Assembly: GCA_949358305.1 (NCBI GenBank) | Contig: OX442314.1 | Span: 58,537,369-58,601,368 of the forward strand | Origin: Strigamia acuminata | Lineage: Eukaryota > Arthropoda > Chilopoda > Geophilomorpha > Linotaeniidae | DNA length: 64,000 nt | Reading direction: 5' to 3' | Shown here: piece by piece, positions 1-11,788 of the stretch | Position numbering within the stretch: the first letter of the stretch is position 1 | Layout: every line of letters begins with the position of its first letter | Notes under the pieces: model-generated | Database searches by the model: none | Seen by the model: the letters and a program-made list of their open reading frames with translations, nothing else | What the model was told of the DNA's origin: nothing | Position numbers and translations under genes: made by a program

Positions 1-53
1 TCATGTGTGTGTAATTTTATGTTCATTAAGTTCGTAGTGATGTTATTTCGGTG

Positions 54-355
54 TTAAAATGTTATTTTCTTTCCTAGATTGCTCGTGTCGCCATTTTCAC
101 GCGGACCAGGCGAACGATTGCAGCAATTTATTTCAAGCGGTTGAAACGACGGCGATGAAAATATCCCGCATCCATTCAACTAAGTTTATCGATCTTTTTA
201 TCGTTTTATTTTCCAAATTTATTTGTTAAAATGTCATTTTCTGTCCTAGATTGCTCGTGTCGCCATTTTCATGCGGATCACGTGAGCGATTGCTACAATT
301 CAACGCCAGCGATTTATCGATGTTTTATCGTTTTATTTGCCAAAGTTTGAAATGG
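54..355. repeat. Imperfect tandem duplication, about 172-bp period
   Basis: A block beginning TTAAAATGTTATTTTC at 54 recurs at 226, with the shared text GATTGCTCGTGTCGCC in both. The spacer motif TTTATCGAT..TTTTATCG also appears twice (about 185 and 311). No open frame or known family is visible. It is probably the edge of a repeat that starts left of the window. Confidence 0.7.
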
Positions 356-490
356 GGGCAGCAAATCCAACTCTCTACCTCCTCGTGGTTGTCCCTGGAC
401 CACTGGACTCGTTCCGGTTGGTACTAGATGAGAGCTCTGGTGTTTGATATTTCTGTGCTGGTTTATAAGTCATACAAACCAGTGAGTACA

Positions 491-671
491 ATATGGTTCT
501 GTTAGCCTGCATCTCATAAATGAGTGTAGCATTTATCATACCAATGCGTGCAATGTGGTTCTGTTCGTCTGCATTCTATAAATGAGTGTGGCATTTATCA
601 CATGGAATATTGGAGAGAGAATATTGGTTCTGTTAGTCTGCATTCTATAAATGAATGTGGCATTTATCCAA
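491..671. repeat. Three tandem units carrying a short hairpin
   Basis: Three units of about 60 bp each carry GGTTCTGTTNGNCTGCAT followed by ATAAATG-AGTGTGG-CATTTAT, a 7-bp inverted repeat around a small loop. The units diverge slightly. The same layout (NNATTC..AATGTGGCATTTA) returns at 23866-23905 and 26048-26183, so this is a dispersed, hairpin-bearing repeat unit of unknown family. Confidence 0.65.
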
Positions 672-1085
672 TGTAACATTTAATTCAATTTAATTGTTAG
701 TTTGCGAGTCGATTGGTATTTCGCTGGTGTACAGGTTTCAATTCGTTCTGTCTATTCCTTTGACAGTTCCATCGTGGTGATAAAATCGCTTTTAAAGAGT
801 GTGATTCTGTATTGTAAAAAATTGAATATATTTTTTCCATTTTCGTTTTAAAATCCCTGCATCTAATAGATTTATTTTCTTACAGTTTAACGGTTTTAAT
901 ATCCCACCAAAGGTCATTGAAGTAATTTTATGCTTTGATATTTAATGCATCCATTTAGAAATGCCTTAATTAAGCATATTTACATCAGAACAAGCTTTTT
1001 TGAAGCGCTCTGGAATTTTTTACATTGGATAATATTTATGAACTGCAATTAATTTAATTGAAATTGAAAAATTCTGTGCCTTTTA
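672..1085. other. AT-rich spacer, nothing recognised
   Basis: No open frame, terminal repeat or RNA gene could be supported here. Confidence 0.6.
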
Positions 1086-1640
1086 TCACTCCTTGTTTTG
1101 TGCTAAGGTCTGACTGGTAGGACGTTGGTTTTTCACGTGTTTGTTTCTGAATCGGTTCTGCCATTTGGAGCTAAGCAAATCCCTCACTCCAAAGGCCTTC
1201 TCGTCAGGTGGCACATATTTTTCAGCATTGCACACAGTTTTTCTTATGTCTTTTGCTGTAAAAAAGAAGCGAGTTTGCACATAATACAATACCATTTTTG
1301 GCAAAATATTTTCTACATGTTTTTGGTTTACACCACAAATCATTACAGACAGTTAATTGAGGTATTAAATCTAAAATGTCTACAAATATGTTGCCAACCA
1401 AGCTTGAATAATTCAAGTTGCCATCATTATCAGTTAACACTTTTTGTAGAAAATATTCTACTTGCAGTGGCTGGGACATTTAGAATCACCTAAATTCTCT
1501 GCCTTAAATCCGCAGACTTCTTTGGCCCGCCAGGCCTTGCTCTCAGTGGCGTCCAAGAACCGCACATGCAATTCTCGCCACTGCTTCACCTCAATCCAGA
1601 GCGGCATAACTTTCAAGTGTGCAAGGAAAAATCTAGATCT
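1086..1640 (-). pseudogene. Unclassified coding-like relic
   Basis: Two overlapping minus-strand frames (1479-1222 and 1343-1086) and a further open stretch at about 1640-1500 (with IEVKQWRELHV) read like fragments of one Cys-containing protein broken by frameshifts. I do not recognise the family. The orientation agrees with the other transposase relics to the right. It could be noise, since each frame is short. Confidence 0.3.
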
Positions 1641-1649
1641 TTCAAATAA

Positions 1650-2990
1650 GTAAACAATTGGATAATTTATACTGTCATTTTAATTTTGCTGACCCATCTA
1701 ATACAAATAATAATACAAATTTAACTTACACTTGAGTTTTCAATCAAATAGGCTGAACATTTTCTGATTAATACTGCCTTGATTTTGTCCTCAGTGACTT
1801 AGTTGAAGCAAACGCCGAGAGGAGGTGACTGGTTAAAACATCATTTTTTAGAATTTCTCCTAAGTTCTAGTCTATTCTAAGTATATTAGGTTGCATGCAG
1901 ACGTAGATAAGCTAAGAAAAATTTCTTTTTCATCTTTTAATTTATTTTTTCAAATTTGTGACCTTAAGTTCAGTTAACTTCATAGTGGTGGGCCTCACCG
2001 AATTTAAACAATAGTTTTCTTTTTATCCGGTTCTTCATTGCCGAATCGCTAGAGACAATAAGCAGTCTGACTCATAAAAAGCGTCAACAACACCCCCACC
2101 AGTGTCTAAATGGTTTTTCTTGAGGTTATCTTTAACGCAGTTCTGCAGATGCAGGAGATCAAAGCCAAAAAATTGTTTGCCATTAAATCCAAAGAAAAGT
2201 TTTTCTTATGATATGCCCAAATGTTTTGACAAGGCAACATTTGCAGTAAATTAAAGTAAAAAACAAGTAAGCTTACTTTCTACATCATTAGGATTCACAG
2301 ATTAAATTGCATGGTTCACAAAGTCACGAATCCCTTCAGTGATTGCGATGTTTTCAGAAGATGTTTGTTTGCAATAAAGAGAATGTTAATTTAATAAGAA
2401 AATTTTATTTTAATTAAGTACCATACGTTAACTTATTCCCTGTAATCCACTGCTTTTCACTTCGATGGTATTCTTTGTGAACTGCATCCGAAAAAAAATT
2501 CTCTTTTGATTGAAAACAAAAATGTCAAAATATTATTTTCTTACACATATTTTAGGTAATGGTTTGGCTGTTGAATTTGAATCTGAATTAGTCTTTGAAT
2601 TTTTACCTTGCAGTTTTGTAAAATCTTCTCGAAGAGACATAACCTCTTCTAACGCATCAACTTTAATTTCTTTATTTTCTGACACATCCTGATGATTTTA
2701 GTGTAGTATAAACATTATAAAAATCCAATATGCCGTTATGTTCATACCAGCATAGATTCATGTAGAAATAAATCTTCTTCAAATTCCAAATTGACACTAC
2801 TGCTTGGTGTTTGGATGTTTGATTTACCTAGTAAATAAGAACTTTGTTAATAGTAACCCTTCCTACTCTTAAAAAATGAAGAAACCGCTTTAATTTTTGA
2901 GGCGTTTATTTTGCTCTTCAAATTTTATTCCAAATGCATATTGACCCTTCGGTTCTATCAACAGGGATATGACAATTGAGCACATCAAAA
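1650..2990. other. Mostly AT-rich spacer
   Basis: No recognised gene. A short minus-strand stretch at about 2690-2550 (with EEVMSLREDFTKLQ) could be part of a coiled coil, but is too short to call. No terminal repeats were found. Confidence 0.5.
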
Positions 2991-2993
2991 CCA

Positions 2994-3417
2994 TCATTTA
3001 CAATTTGAGGTCAAAATTAAGAGTCTGATGCAGTTCCGGACTTCTGATGATAACTGGTTAATGTTGAATCCACCTAGGCTTCTAATTTTGGAAAAGAAAT
3101 TCTCCAAGCAGTCCTGATTTAACCTTGGACGGTTTTGAAGTACGGATACCATCCACGCAGAGATTCGATTGATGTAACAACTTTTCTGAAATGGAAGCAT
3201 GGACTTGTTTTTTCCAACACACAGTTTGGCCACAGCTCGCTTCAGCAATTCCAGGCATTAGTTTTGAATGGTTAATTCCATTCCAAATCCATTTTTGCCA
3301 CTATTTTTCTTATCAATAGGCGTGCGAGAATTTAGGACATCAAAGCCATCATTAACAAGTTTGATGATAAAATTAGCTAATTTGCCATCTTTGACAACAC
3401 AATTTTCGTTTTCCGCG
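2994..3417 (-). pseudogene. P/THAP9-type transposase, C-terminal relic
   Basis: The minus strand reads KLVNDGFDVLNSRTPIDKK, then, after a stop and a frame change, RLNQDCLENFFSKIRSLGGF and IRLLILTSN. These are hallmark motifs of the C-terminal part of P-element/THAP9-type transposases, where LNQDxLENxFSxIR is the most conserved string. The frame is broken near 3250 and nothing upstream of the LVNDGFDVLN motif is present here. An orphan gag joins it at about 3418. The N-terminal and central regions of a P-type transposase lie on the same strand at 16.3-23.8 kb and do not overlap this piece, so both may derive from one gene. Confidence 0.75.
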
Positions 3418-4480
3418 TCAAATTCTTCCCACAGTCGGGGAATCCGGGTTATTGCGTTTTTGTAAATCTTCAGGTTTGAAGTTAGAACGTGGTTTTAAAC
3501 CTGGGCATTCACGTCGCATATGACCTGGTTGCTTACAATTGTAACAAACCAATTGACCACGTCTGGTCTGATCTACAGCCCCATTTATTAAATAAACAGC
3601 TTCACATTCCTCAGGAATTTCATCTTCACAACTATTAAGTTGTTCATTTAGATCCGTAGTCAGGGATTTAGCATTAGTCTTCGATTGAGAACGAGCGTCT
3701 GTTTTCCGAGGTGGGAAAACAACTGGGTTAGAATTAACTTCTTTAACTCCATTGGCTGTACGACTGTACAAACCTTTGTTCTTTGTTATGGCATTATAAA
3801 TTTCTAGTAAAGAAAGTTCCGCCAAGCCTTGCGTATGCAAGAGCAGATCATTAGAGGGAGTTATACTCCCAATAAATATACTCGCAGCTCCTTTAGCGTC
3901 AAGATTGTCTTGAAGTATCCAAAGCTGATAGTATTTATGCATGAAGTCATATAGATTCTCGGTCTCAAGTTGTTTCAACTTAGTTAATTGAGTGGTTCGT
4001 TCCAAACGAGTGGCAACGAATCTCTCTTTGAATGCTTGTTCAAAGACATCCCAAGAAATGAATTCTTCTCTTCTCTCGTGAAACCAACCATGTGCCTGCT
4101 CGGTTAGATAACCTGCTACACCTTTTACTAACATGTCATCGAGCGTCATATTCCGTAGGAAAGCGACGTTTTTGACTATTGTGAGAAAGCGCTCGCTTTC
4201 TTCAGCTTTTCCCGAAAATACAGGTATGTCGAGGGGTTTCAAACAATTAGTTTGAGGCACAGGGGTAGGGCCTTTCCCAGCCTGTATAAGTTTATGCATA
4301 CTGGAGGCCAGGGAAGCCAAATCATCGGCCGACGTCCCAAAACTACTACTAGGGCGTGAATTGTCATTTGACGATCCACCATTATTTGATTGACTCGAGT
4401 TATTTTGACTCGAACCGTTATTGGGATTGAAATTATTCGACCCTCCGTTATTCGATCGACTCGAGCTGACTTCTTCTAAA
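3418..4480 (-). pseudogene. Orphan Ty3/gypsy-type gag fragment
   Basis: The open frame runs from about 4480 to 3418. The N-terminal part is Ser/Asn/Gly-rich with no ATG at its start. A retrotransposon-gag capsid region follows (VAGYLTEQAHGWFHERREEF, then the WDVFEQAFKERF block typical of capsid), and then one CCHC zinc knuckle, CYNCKQPGHMRREC. In an element this would make the particle shell and bind RNA. No protease, reverse transcriptase or LTR is attached. It ends in unrelated sequence at 4480 and in the P-type relic at 3418, so it is an internal fragment. The sequence differs from the gags of the three fuller gypsy elements in the window. Confidence 0.8.
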
Positions 4481-4489
4481 CATCAGTAC

Positions 4490-5190
4490 TCTGTTAGATC
4501 ACTTAAATCATTATAAACGTTTAGATCTAAAAACTCTCCATCCAACAAATTATACACTACACTTATTTCGTCTACACACAGCATGTTAGAGGCTGAGAAG
4601 AACTGCACACATTTTTTCAACTTCTCATCATCCAGTGTTTTCGTGTAACGGTTTACGTAGCCAAATACTTTTTTCTCTTTGTGAATTTGTGGTGTTGAAT
4701 TGATAGTTGAACAACTTTCTTACAAAGGCATTCTTGGTTTGGCATTTTTGTTTTTGTACAGATCCTCCACTGGTCTCACATCCACAAAATTTGCTTTCAA
4801 TTCAGCACAGTTGTCACTCATAGCCTTCGCAATGTGACTGGGTTCCTGGATTAAAACTATGAGATATCTCGTGAATGATATATTTTATATTGTTTGCATT
4901 TGGCATCTTATCACTAGAGCTTTTTTAATTATATCACCAGCTTTGCTTTTGCCAATAAAATTAAGAAAGCACTTTAATAAACCTTACTGTGCTAGGTATT
5001 CTTCACCAAACAGAATGCATACCAGAAAAGCTGGTGATGGTTTTAAAGGAAGAAAACCCAACTCCAAAAGTCCTTTTGTCAAAATATGGCCAACTGCACA
5101 CCAATTGTCTAAAAAATTACCCATTCTCAGAGACTTCAAAACTCTATGCTTTGCTGTAATTAATAATACCCAGCCATCAATTTAAAACTT
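4490..5190 (-). other. Unclassified coding-like stretch
   Basis: Minus-strand frames read YVNRYTKTLDDEKLKKCVQF (about 4680-4620) and LDNWCAVGHILTKGLLELGF (about 5120-5060), interrupted by stops. The second has a faint resemblance to the HECT-like tails of some animal repeats, but I would not assign it. It lies on the same strand as its neighbours. Confidence 0.25.
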
Positions 5191-5211
5191 AACTTACTCT
5201 AAACCTACATC

Positions 5212-5525
5212 TTCTAGTCATCAAGCCAGGTTACATGTTTCTCAAAATCCATCTTCACATTACCATAAAACACAATGGTATGCTTTCCTTCGTTGGTCAC
5301 GTATAATTTCGGCTTCAAGTTTGCTCTTTTCTTTGAATGGTTGACGTACTTCCCGATTCCTTTACTCCTATTTCCTTTGATCGCACACATTTTTCCGCCT
5401 TAGCCAAAAAACAGCTCCCTTCTTAAATAGTGTAGTTGTCTTCACGCCTTTTCCCTTCTTTTTCGTTTCGAAAACTGCTAATCCGGACCAGTTTTGACTT
5501 GAAATTTCTTCGATCGATTTCAGTC
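5212..5525 (-). pseudogene. SET-domain (KMT5/SETD8-like) relic
   Basis: Reading minus, WSGLAVFETKKKGKGV and TTTLFKKGAVF match the start of a SET domain (GxGVxxTxxFxKG). After a frame change comes GKYVNHSKKRANLKPKLYV, which matches the NHS motif of the catalytic core, followed by IVFYG. SET domains of this class methylate lysine on histone tails. The two halves are in different frames and the end of the domain (the GEEL.YDYG block) is not visible, so this is a dead fragment. SET domains also occur inside some animal DNA transposons, which would fit the setting. Confidence 0.6.
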
Positions 5526-5726
5526 TCTCTTGTTGAGATTATTTGCATTAGATGTTGTTGAAAACATAAACTGGAAACATGTATGTTGATTGCGTGTTAA
5601 ACAGGAAGTGAAGATTTATTCTCTATTTAGTAAAAACATTTACATATTCAGATTACACATGTACACCACCTGACTGTGACGCATCGAACCAATAACACAA
5701 ACACTCCCACTATTTGGTGTGTTCTT

Positions 5727-6560
5727 CATCCATTACCTGTGATTGTAAAGCTAAACACAATTATTTTACATGGGAGTTAGAGACAATTTTGATTTCACTA
5801 AGTTAATTTTAAACTCATACCATTAGGACTGCCATTATTATACAATATGTAATCCTGTTGCATTGCCATTGCTGCTACTTCTTGGTCGTGTGCATTGTTT
5901 TCTGCATTGGAATGAGTTGATTGTGTGTTGATAAATGATGTCAGATTTCTTCCGGTTCTGTGTGTTGATGTTGATGGGGTAGTGGGTGGTATTTGAGGAA
6001 GGGGATAATTGGTGGAAGTTGGGGAATTTTTTGTTTGCTCACAGTCTTCAGCACGACCACAGCAAAAAGTATGCTCGCAAGGAATTAGGGCATACTCAAC
6101 ATTCTCTGCACAACAAATTTTGCAGTTCCCTGTTACCTCCAAACCATCCTCTCGATGCTCCAATCTGCTTTATTGCGTGGGGTTGTACACTGGCATGTAC
6201 CTTGGTGCCATTTGTCCTGCATAAACTTGACAGTATTCTTCATCATCTTCTTCATCCATTTCCTGTGATTGTAAAGCTAAACACAACGGGAGTTAGAGAC
6301 AATTTTTATTTTGCTAAGTTATTTTTAAACTTATATCATTACTACTGTGATTATTATAGAATAAGTCGTCATGTTGCATTGCCCTTGTCGCTACTTGTCG
6401 GTCGTGTGCATTGATGAATTCTGCCAGATTTCTTCTGGTTCTTTGTGTTGAAGTTGATGGGGTAGTGTGTGCGAGGAGAGGAAAATTGTTGGAAGTTGAT
6501 GGAATAGGGGGTGCTATTGGAAAGAGAGGATTATTGTTGGAAATTGATGTGGTCCTGTGT
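5727..6560. repeat. Tandem duplication, about 525-bp period
   Basis: The block starting TTACCTGTGATTGTAAAGC (about 5737) recurs diverged at 6262. Shared text includes GGAGTTAGAGACAATTTT, TGTTGCATTGCC and GTTGATGGGGTAGTG. The left unit contains the tail of the RING-like exon and the right unit contains a splice-acceptor-like start (TTACAATCACAG on the minus strand) of the same exon. It is therefore a duplication of exon-bearing DNA. Confidence 0.75.
5798..6255 (-). pseudogene. RING-like zinc-finger exon, broken
   Basis: From an acceptor-like CAG at about 6258 (minus) the frame runs through an acidic start (EEDDEEY), one in-frame TAA at about 6173, then CKICCAENVEYALIPCEHTFCC, which resembles the first half of an IAP-type RING (CxxC..CxH..CC), and ends in a Ser/Thr/Pro/Asn-rich tail. 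The second half of a RING (the CPxC pair) is missing. RING domains act in ubiquitin ligases, but this copy is unlikely to be functional. The assignment rests on the Cys/His spacing only. Confidence 0.45.
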
Positions 6561-7422
6561 GTTGGTTCTGATAGTTGCCTTCTGCTGTAAGGTATTAATT
6601 GAGCATTTAGATTCGTAAGTTCCCCTGCGTAAGAAAAAAGCTTTTAGCTGTTGCAAACCTCTGTAATGGAGCGAGGCCGAAGAAATCGCAAGGGTGGTGG
6701 CATTTAATTTGCCGATCACCGATGTCAGTTCTCTCGCTGAAACGGAGGATTTTTCAACATATTCGCCGTCAACGCGATGAGGCTCGTCCGCTTGTCTCGA
6801 AACTTCTTCGATAACAATGAAATTGACATCCGAATCCGAATCCGCCGATGATTCGCTGTCCATTTAAACAAATCAGAGAAAACAAATATCGACATATGAG
6901 CCGTAAGTCTGGTGTCTTCTTGTGATCGATCACTTTAAACTTCTCCGGTGCCATTGTCACGTCTTTTCTTAGATTCGAATCGTGTAGAAATGCTTGAATG
7001 TTGTTGATGCTTTCCGATTGACCCTTGGAGATTACCTTCAAACTTGTACGTAGGTGCTGAATGCTCTCGTACAGTGGATGGTCTGTGTTGTACAATCCAG
7101 TACCAGTCGTCAGAAATCCTAGTTACTTCTCGATGGCTACCTTGACATTCTTCTGAGCACTTCCCACTGCTCCGACATCTTTAAAAACGTTGATGAACTC
7201 CAATACTTTCTCCGTGTTCACCAACAAGCTGGGATTTGGTTCTTTGGACTGTGTGTCGTGATTGTTGTCCAGATACTTCATCAACCGTCCAGCGTAGCTG
7301 ACAGTCTGTTTCCTCGCATGGCCCGACGTCGTTCCTGTGTATTTCGAAGATGCGCAGCATACGTCAGAAAATGTGGATTTGTTGCCGGAAAGTTTGAGTA
7401 CACTAAACTTGCACGAATTCAT
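6531..7422 (-). pseudogene. Tyrosine-recombinase / DIRS-like relic
   Basis: Reading minus from 7422, YAGRLMKYLDNNHDTQ and LLVNTEKVLEFINVFKDVGA resemble the N-terminal DNA-binding part of Crypton/DIRS-type tyrosine recombinases. After a stop it continues with HPLYESIQHLRTSLKVISKG. Further on, SARELTSVIGKLNATTLAIS and LHYRGLQ match the segment after the reverse transcriptase of DIRS-like retroelements. An upstream acidic ORF (DSESSADSDSDVNF) is fused in frame. No catalytic R-H-R-Y box or RT core is seen. The two motifs may belong to one DIRS/Ngaro relic or to two neighbours. Confidence 0.45.
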
Positions 7423-7461
7423 CCTTCATTCTGGTTTGGCGGCCGAAACTCCGAGATGCGA

Positions 7462-7675
7462 TGTAACCAGATTTCCAGGAGTTATTATGGCAAATGTCTA
7501 ATTTGCTCAGGCTCACTTTTAGAAGAACTGATCTGTAACTCCACTTTTATTAATGTAACCAGATTTCCAGGAGTTCTTATGGCAAAATGTCTAATTTGTT
7601 CAGGCTCATTTTTAGAAGAACTGATCTCTAACTCCACTTTTATTAATGTAACCAGATTTCCAAGAGTTCTTATGG
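7462..7675. repeat. Tandem repeat, 92-93-bp unit, 2.3 copies
   Basis: Units start TGTAACCAGATTTCC at 7462, 7554 and 7647, and the last is cut after about 29 bp. A further single copy with the same text lies at 30279-30362, so the unit is dispersed as well as tandem. It contains no gene. Confidence 0.85.
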
Positions 7676-8190
7676 TGTTTAAACGGGGCGGTACGGTAAA
7701 TAGTTATCCAAAAATACAATTATTTGCAATATATATTTAATTTAATTCACACAAATATCCAAATTTGTTTACAATGTCTGTGTTTTTATTTCATTTTATT
7801 TCACTTATAAGTGTGTTTCCAAAAATTTAGACATTTCTTCAAAACCTTTTTTATTAATATGTAGCAAATCATTTCTTCCATTTCTGTAGTTTCTAAATTA
7901 GAAAAAAAAATTTGGAGGTTTTTTTATCATGAAAAATTTCTATCCTTCTGTTTAATGTACCTTTCAAATAAGTAATAACTAATGTGGTGATGTGAATTGA
8001 TAAATAATTTATGGATGGGCAATACCCACAATTTTCCTAGAAATAGAGAAGTATTCCTTGATGAGTGAAACAATATTTATTAAAATTCTAATTTTGAACC
8101 TACCATTGTATTGCCCATCCAAACTCAACAGTCAAGCGTTATACAGATTTAACATTTTTAGCTGGCCACTTTTGAACGGCAATCTCTTAA
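7676..8190. other. AT-rich spacer, nothing recognised
   Basis: Poly-T and poly-A runs and no supported feature. Confidence 0.6.
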
Positions 8191-8272
8191 ATTGGAATTT
8201 ACCTTTCGGAGTATAAAATGCAGTCTTGCATTTGTCCTCCTCCTTCCATCTCCATTTGATGGTATCCTTTGG

Positions 8273-9740
8273 TCAAATCAATCGAAGGTTCTGCGCAGCA
8301 CTTCTGGTGTCCTTGCGGCCGTTGTCTCCGACATGATTGACATGATCGTCGAAATATTCATTTTCAGTGCCACGCAACACGATGAGTCCATCAGCAGCAT
8401 GGGCTGTTGCAATCAGGAATTGAAACACTGAATAGTATCCACTATCCAGTCTTGAAGCTGCCTTGTTGCAATGACTCCAGGTCAATGGTTTTGCCTACGT
8501 TGATTTTTTGTATTTTGGCTGTGGAATTAGAAAGATTGCAGCAAATATTTAAAAGAATACAATGAAACAGTGTGCTTACAAACAAATGTCCAATACGGCA
8601 TGCTTGGGGGAGCCATGTCGTTGAATATGCGATGAAAATTTTCCTGCTGATTGTTGGTCCTGTCTTTTTGTTTGTAGACACTGATCCGGGCCGGTCCAAT
8701 TTGGTTAATCCAGTAATTGGTGAAATACTGAAAGAAGTCATCCATTTGTTGTTGAATAGCTGTAGTGTAATTGACGGCTCTGGGTGCAAAAGCAGTCTGT
8801 GTAGAAAATAAAATACTGTAATCAAAACAATCAAATATCATAGGAGGTCTTCTAACTTTTTTCTTTTTACTCTTCTCTGAATCCTCTTCATCCACAAGTT
8901 TTAACATTTTATCTATCTTCTTTGATCTATTGATAAATAAACATTAAAAAATCTTAAAACTTTTATAAGTATCTCTACCATACAATCAAATATCATAGGT
9001 CTTCTAACTTTAATTTCATCCAGTCCATTAGCAATTTTCTCTTGGGGGAGAAATGGCCAATGCCATCATCAGTTTTAACACTTTAACTATCGTTGCACAT
9101 TGATTGTTGCCAGCAATCAATCCACTAAGATGGACATGCTTGTGCATGTGCATTCTCAAAGCCTGGTGAAATAAAGTAATTTATAAACACTGAACCTTCA
9201 TCAAAACAAATCCGTTGTATTTACTTTGTAATAGTGGAACCAACATCCTTTGTGGTGGGACACTGGTAGCTCCTGGTTGACTGCACTGAGTATCCCACTC
9301 AAAATCACTGATTAGGTTAGGTGACCAGTTGGTGAGGACCTGTTGTACACGCTGGAACAACTTTGCATTGCTATTTTTAGTTTTAGCTGGCATGAGTGAG
9401 TAGAAGACTGGAAAGGCCTATCAAAAAATACATTATAACTGAAAGAATAAAAATGTTTTTATGGTTGAGATGGACCGTGCAGAATTGATAAAAGTGTTTT
9501 GGACATGTTTTAAAAGTTTTTCCCTGTTCGTACCCATGGTTCTGTATACACTGCTTTATTTCTCTTGATGTAAATACGATTTGGTGCAGGCCATTTTGAT
9601 CTTTTAATAGGTCAAGTTGAAATCCATTCAAAAATTTAGCTTTGACATCTACCCGTTTAAGCATATTCCAAATTTCTTCAACCGATTCTGGAGCCGTTGG
9701 GTTGTATAGTGCTCTTTCTCGTCTTAACGTCGACACAACT
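8273..9740 (-). pseudogene. MULE-type transposase relic with intron traces
   Basis: Minus-strand pieces occur in the right order for a Mutator-like transposase. First, at about 9736, SVEEIWNMLKRVDVKAKFLN. Then AFPVFYSLMPAKTKN and WSPNLISDFE at about 9420-9290, the motif around the first and second catalytic acidic residues. Then FFQYFTNYWINQIGP and RTNNQQENFHRIFNDM at about 8790-8640, the conserved RTNNxxExFHR block with the third acidic residue. A tail at 8485-8273 carries SGYYSVFQFLIATAHAADGL. Pieces are separated by non-coding gaps and frame changes, so the gene is dead. A similar tail recurs at 11789-12172. Confidence 0.65.
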
Positions 9741-9794
9741 TGGGGGAATGTTATGCGAGCTGCAACAGCACGAAGGCTAAGTTTGAGTACTACA

Positions 9795-10147
9795 TTTTTT
9801 GAAGATTCTAAATATTTGTGCTGGAACTTTATTTTTGCTGACTATTTCTTATGAAAAGGTCACAATATATAAATTCAACCTCGAGTAATCCTTATTTTTC
9901 TGAGAAAGTTGAGAAAAATACTTTTTTGTTTTAATGGTGCACACATTCAAATTTCCAACACTTATGATGCTAGAAGGTCTTTATTTAATTTCTGGAAGAA
10001 TTTACTAATCAGAAAGATATGTACCAGTACACACACACGTGAATAATACACTCAATAATTCCCACAAAAAATTATTGAAATTAAATTGCGCTTAATTAAA
10101 CATGCCTAAACTTAAACTACAAACCAAGTGTGTTTTCACACTCTTGG
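9795..10147 (+). repeat. Dispersed repeat family, copy A
   Basis: Shares long stretches with 23905-24395 and 26180-26640, in the same order and strand: GCTGGAACTTTATTTTTGC, TGGTGCACAC, GATGCTAGAAGG, TTTCTGGAAGAATTTAC and TGCCTAAACTTAAACTAC. This copy ends at CACACTCTTGG, where the others continue. The family is unknown and no coding capacity is shared reliably among copies. Confidence 0.8.
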
Positions 10148-10149
10148 GA

Positions 10150-10880
10150 TCTGCACTTCTTCACGGACCACTACGGACCACGCAGCCATTGCTTGTCGTC
10201 CGTCCCCAAAGAGCGCTGGGGTGAGCAGTTGTGCCATCACTTCTATCAGCGCCAATTGCAGTCGGCTCCGGCCGGAGAAACCCAGGTCGATGTTTCGTTT
10301 CGAGTAGCTTCAATTTTTGATCGCTCCTTTTCAATGCAAAAAGTGTCTACTTTTTGTGTGTGTAAAAATAAGCACGACTTGTCAGGTTCCGATGACCCCC
10401 GAACAACGCGCACTGGTGACCCTAAAACGTCACAAGTCCGATTGCCCCTCCCCCCCCAGTAACGCGCGTCAATGACCCCGAAACTCCACATTCGGTCATC
10501 CGACTACCGTCGGCGCCCTCGTCGACGCCCATTGGTTCGTCTTCGTTGGTCCCCGACATCGCATCGTCGTCGAGTGCCCACTTCTTCTGTTGATCGATCG
10601 GTGCTGTCGTTTTGTATCGCGGCGGGTCCTCGAGGCTCGCGATCTCGTATACGGTGTCTGAAATCTTCTGGTTCACCCGTAATGGACCCCGATACAGGCT
10701 GCTCAGTTTTCCAGCCCTGCCCTGGATGGCAAGCTTAAACCCCTCCATCTCGGGGTTGGCCACATCTCTGGTTAATTCATACCGAGTCAGTTTGGGACTC
10801 GGCAGAATGGCGCTCCATTCGGCGAGGAGTGCGCATGGAATCTGCACGCCCTCGCGGTCCACCACGGACCACGCAGCCAT
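10150..10880 (-). pseudogene. 3' end of a gypsy element related to the one at 45.5 kb
   Basis: The minus frame carries AIQGRAGKLSSLYRGPLRV and PPRYKTTAPIDQQKKWALDD, clearly homologous to the integrase C-terminus of the element at 45482-50948. After it come GTCGGATGACCGA and TGTGGAGTTTCGGGGT, matching that element's LTR junction, so a diverged 3' LTR start follows on the minus strand from about 10490 down. The residues before AIQG do not match the relative. A direct repeat (ACGGACCACGCAGCCAT) is present near both ends of this block (about 10174 and 10864). Confidence 0.7.
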
Positions 10881-11788
10881 CGCTTGGCATTTTCTCGCCT
10901 CATTCGCAATTTACTTGAAGGTTGTACCATTCAGGCCCACCCCAGTTAAATTTCCAGCTTTAAAACTCCCCTCTGGTATATTTCTCAGGTCTTAAAAATA
11001 AAGACATTTTGGAAATTTACTATATCGTAACTGCTTTTTCAAAGATGTCCGAACACTTGATGATATCTTTCTGGCAGAACATGATCCGGGCTTAAGTGTA
11101 ATTGTACCCAGCCATTCTACCTCGCAGGACAGATCTTGAGACATTATGACAGTAAACTCACATGTGCAATCCTCATTAATACATTTTCCGTTTGTCCAAA
11201 ATAGTGTTTGATTGATAGTGTTTGATTCGTTCAACACGTCAGTTAATTTGAGTGTTTTTTATTGTCTAAGTTTCCCCTTCCTCACTGCACCACAACATTT
11301 GGGCTTTATCACGAAAAGGCGTTCCCAACCTCAACCCAACCGCATCTTCGACAGTGAAGCGTTTGTTTCCTGGCGTGATATTAATGTCGGTAATGTTGGC
11401 CACGTTGGGGCGGATGCCCGATCTATCCGTCAGTCGGTGCGGACGATGGAAACATTTGCGTCAGGGTCGAAAAGCGTTTCAACAGTGCGCTGGGATTCGT
11501 CCAAGAAAATGTTCATAATAGAGAGCTCTGTGGATGGGTATTTGGATTGAAAAATGCACAACCCTGTACGGTCGGTGGGGGCGCTGAAGGTCGGTGTTAC
11601 CGACGTGGAAGTGGGTTTTTGTTCTGGGGTGCGCGCGTCCGGATAAGGACAGTTTTGAACTCAAACAGATTTCCTGCACATTCGACTCAACTCTTGTAAG
11701 GGCGCTGGAAACCCACATCAGGATACTTGATACACAACTTATCATATTCTGGCTTCTTGGATGCAGATGGGTTTAGGTTGCGACAAAG
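10881..11788. other. Unrecognised, partly GC-richer block
   Basis: Open frames exist on both strands at 11212-11745 but neither shows a family motif. GC content is higher than in the surroundings, which suggests retroelement origin. Nothing more can be supported. Confidence 0.4.
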
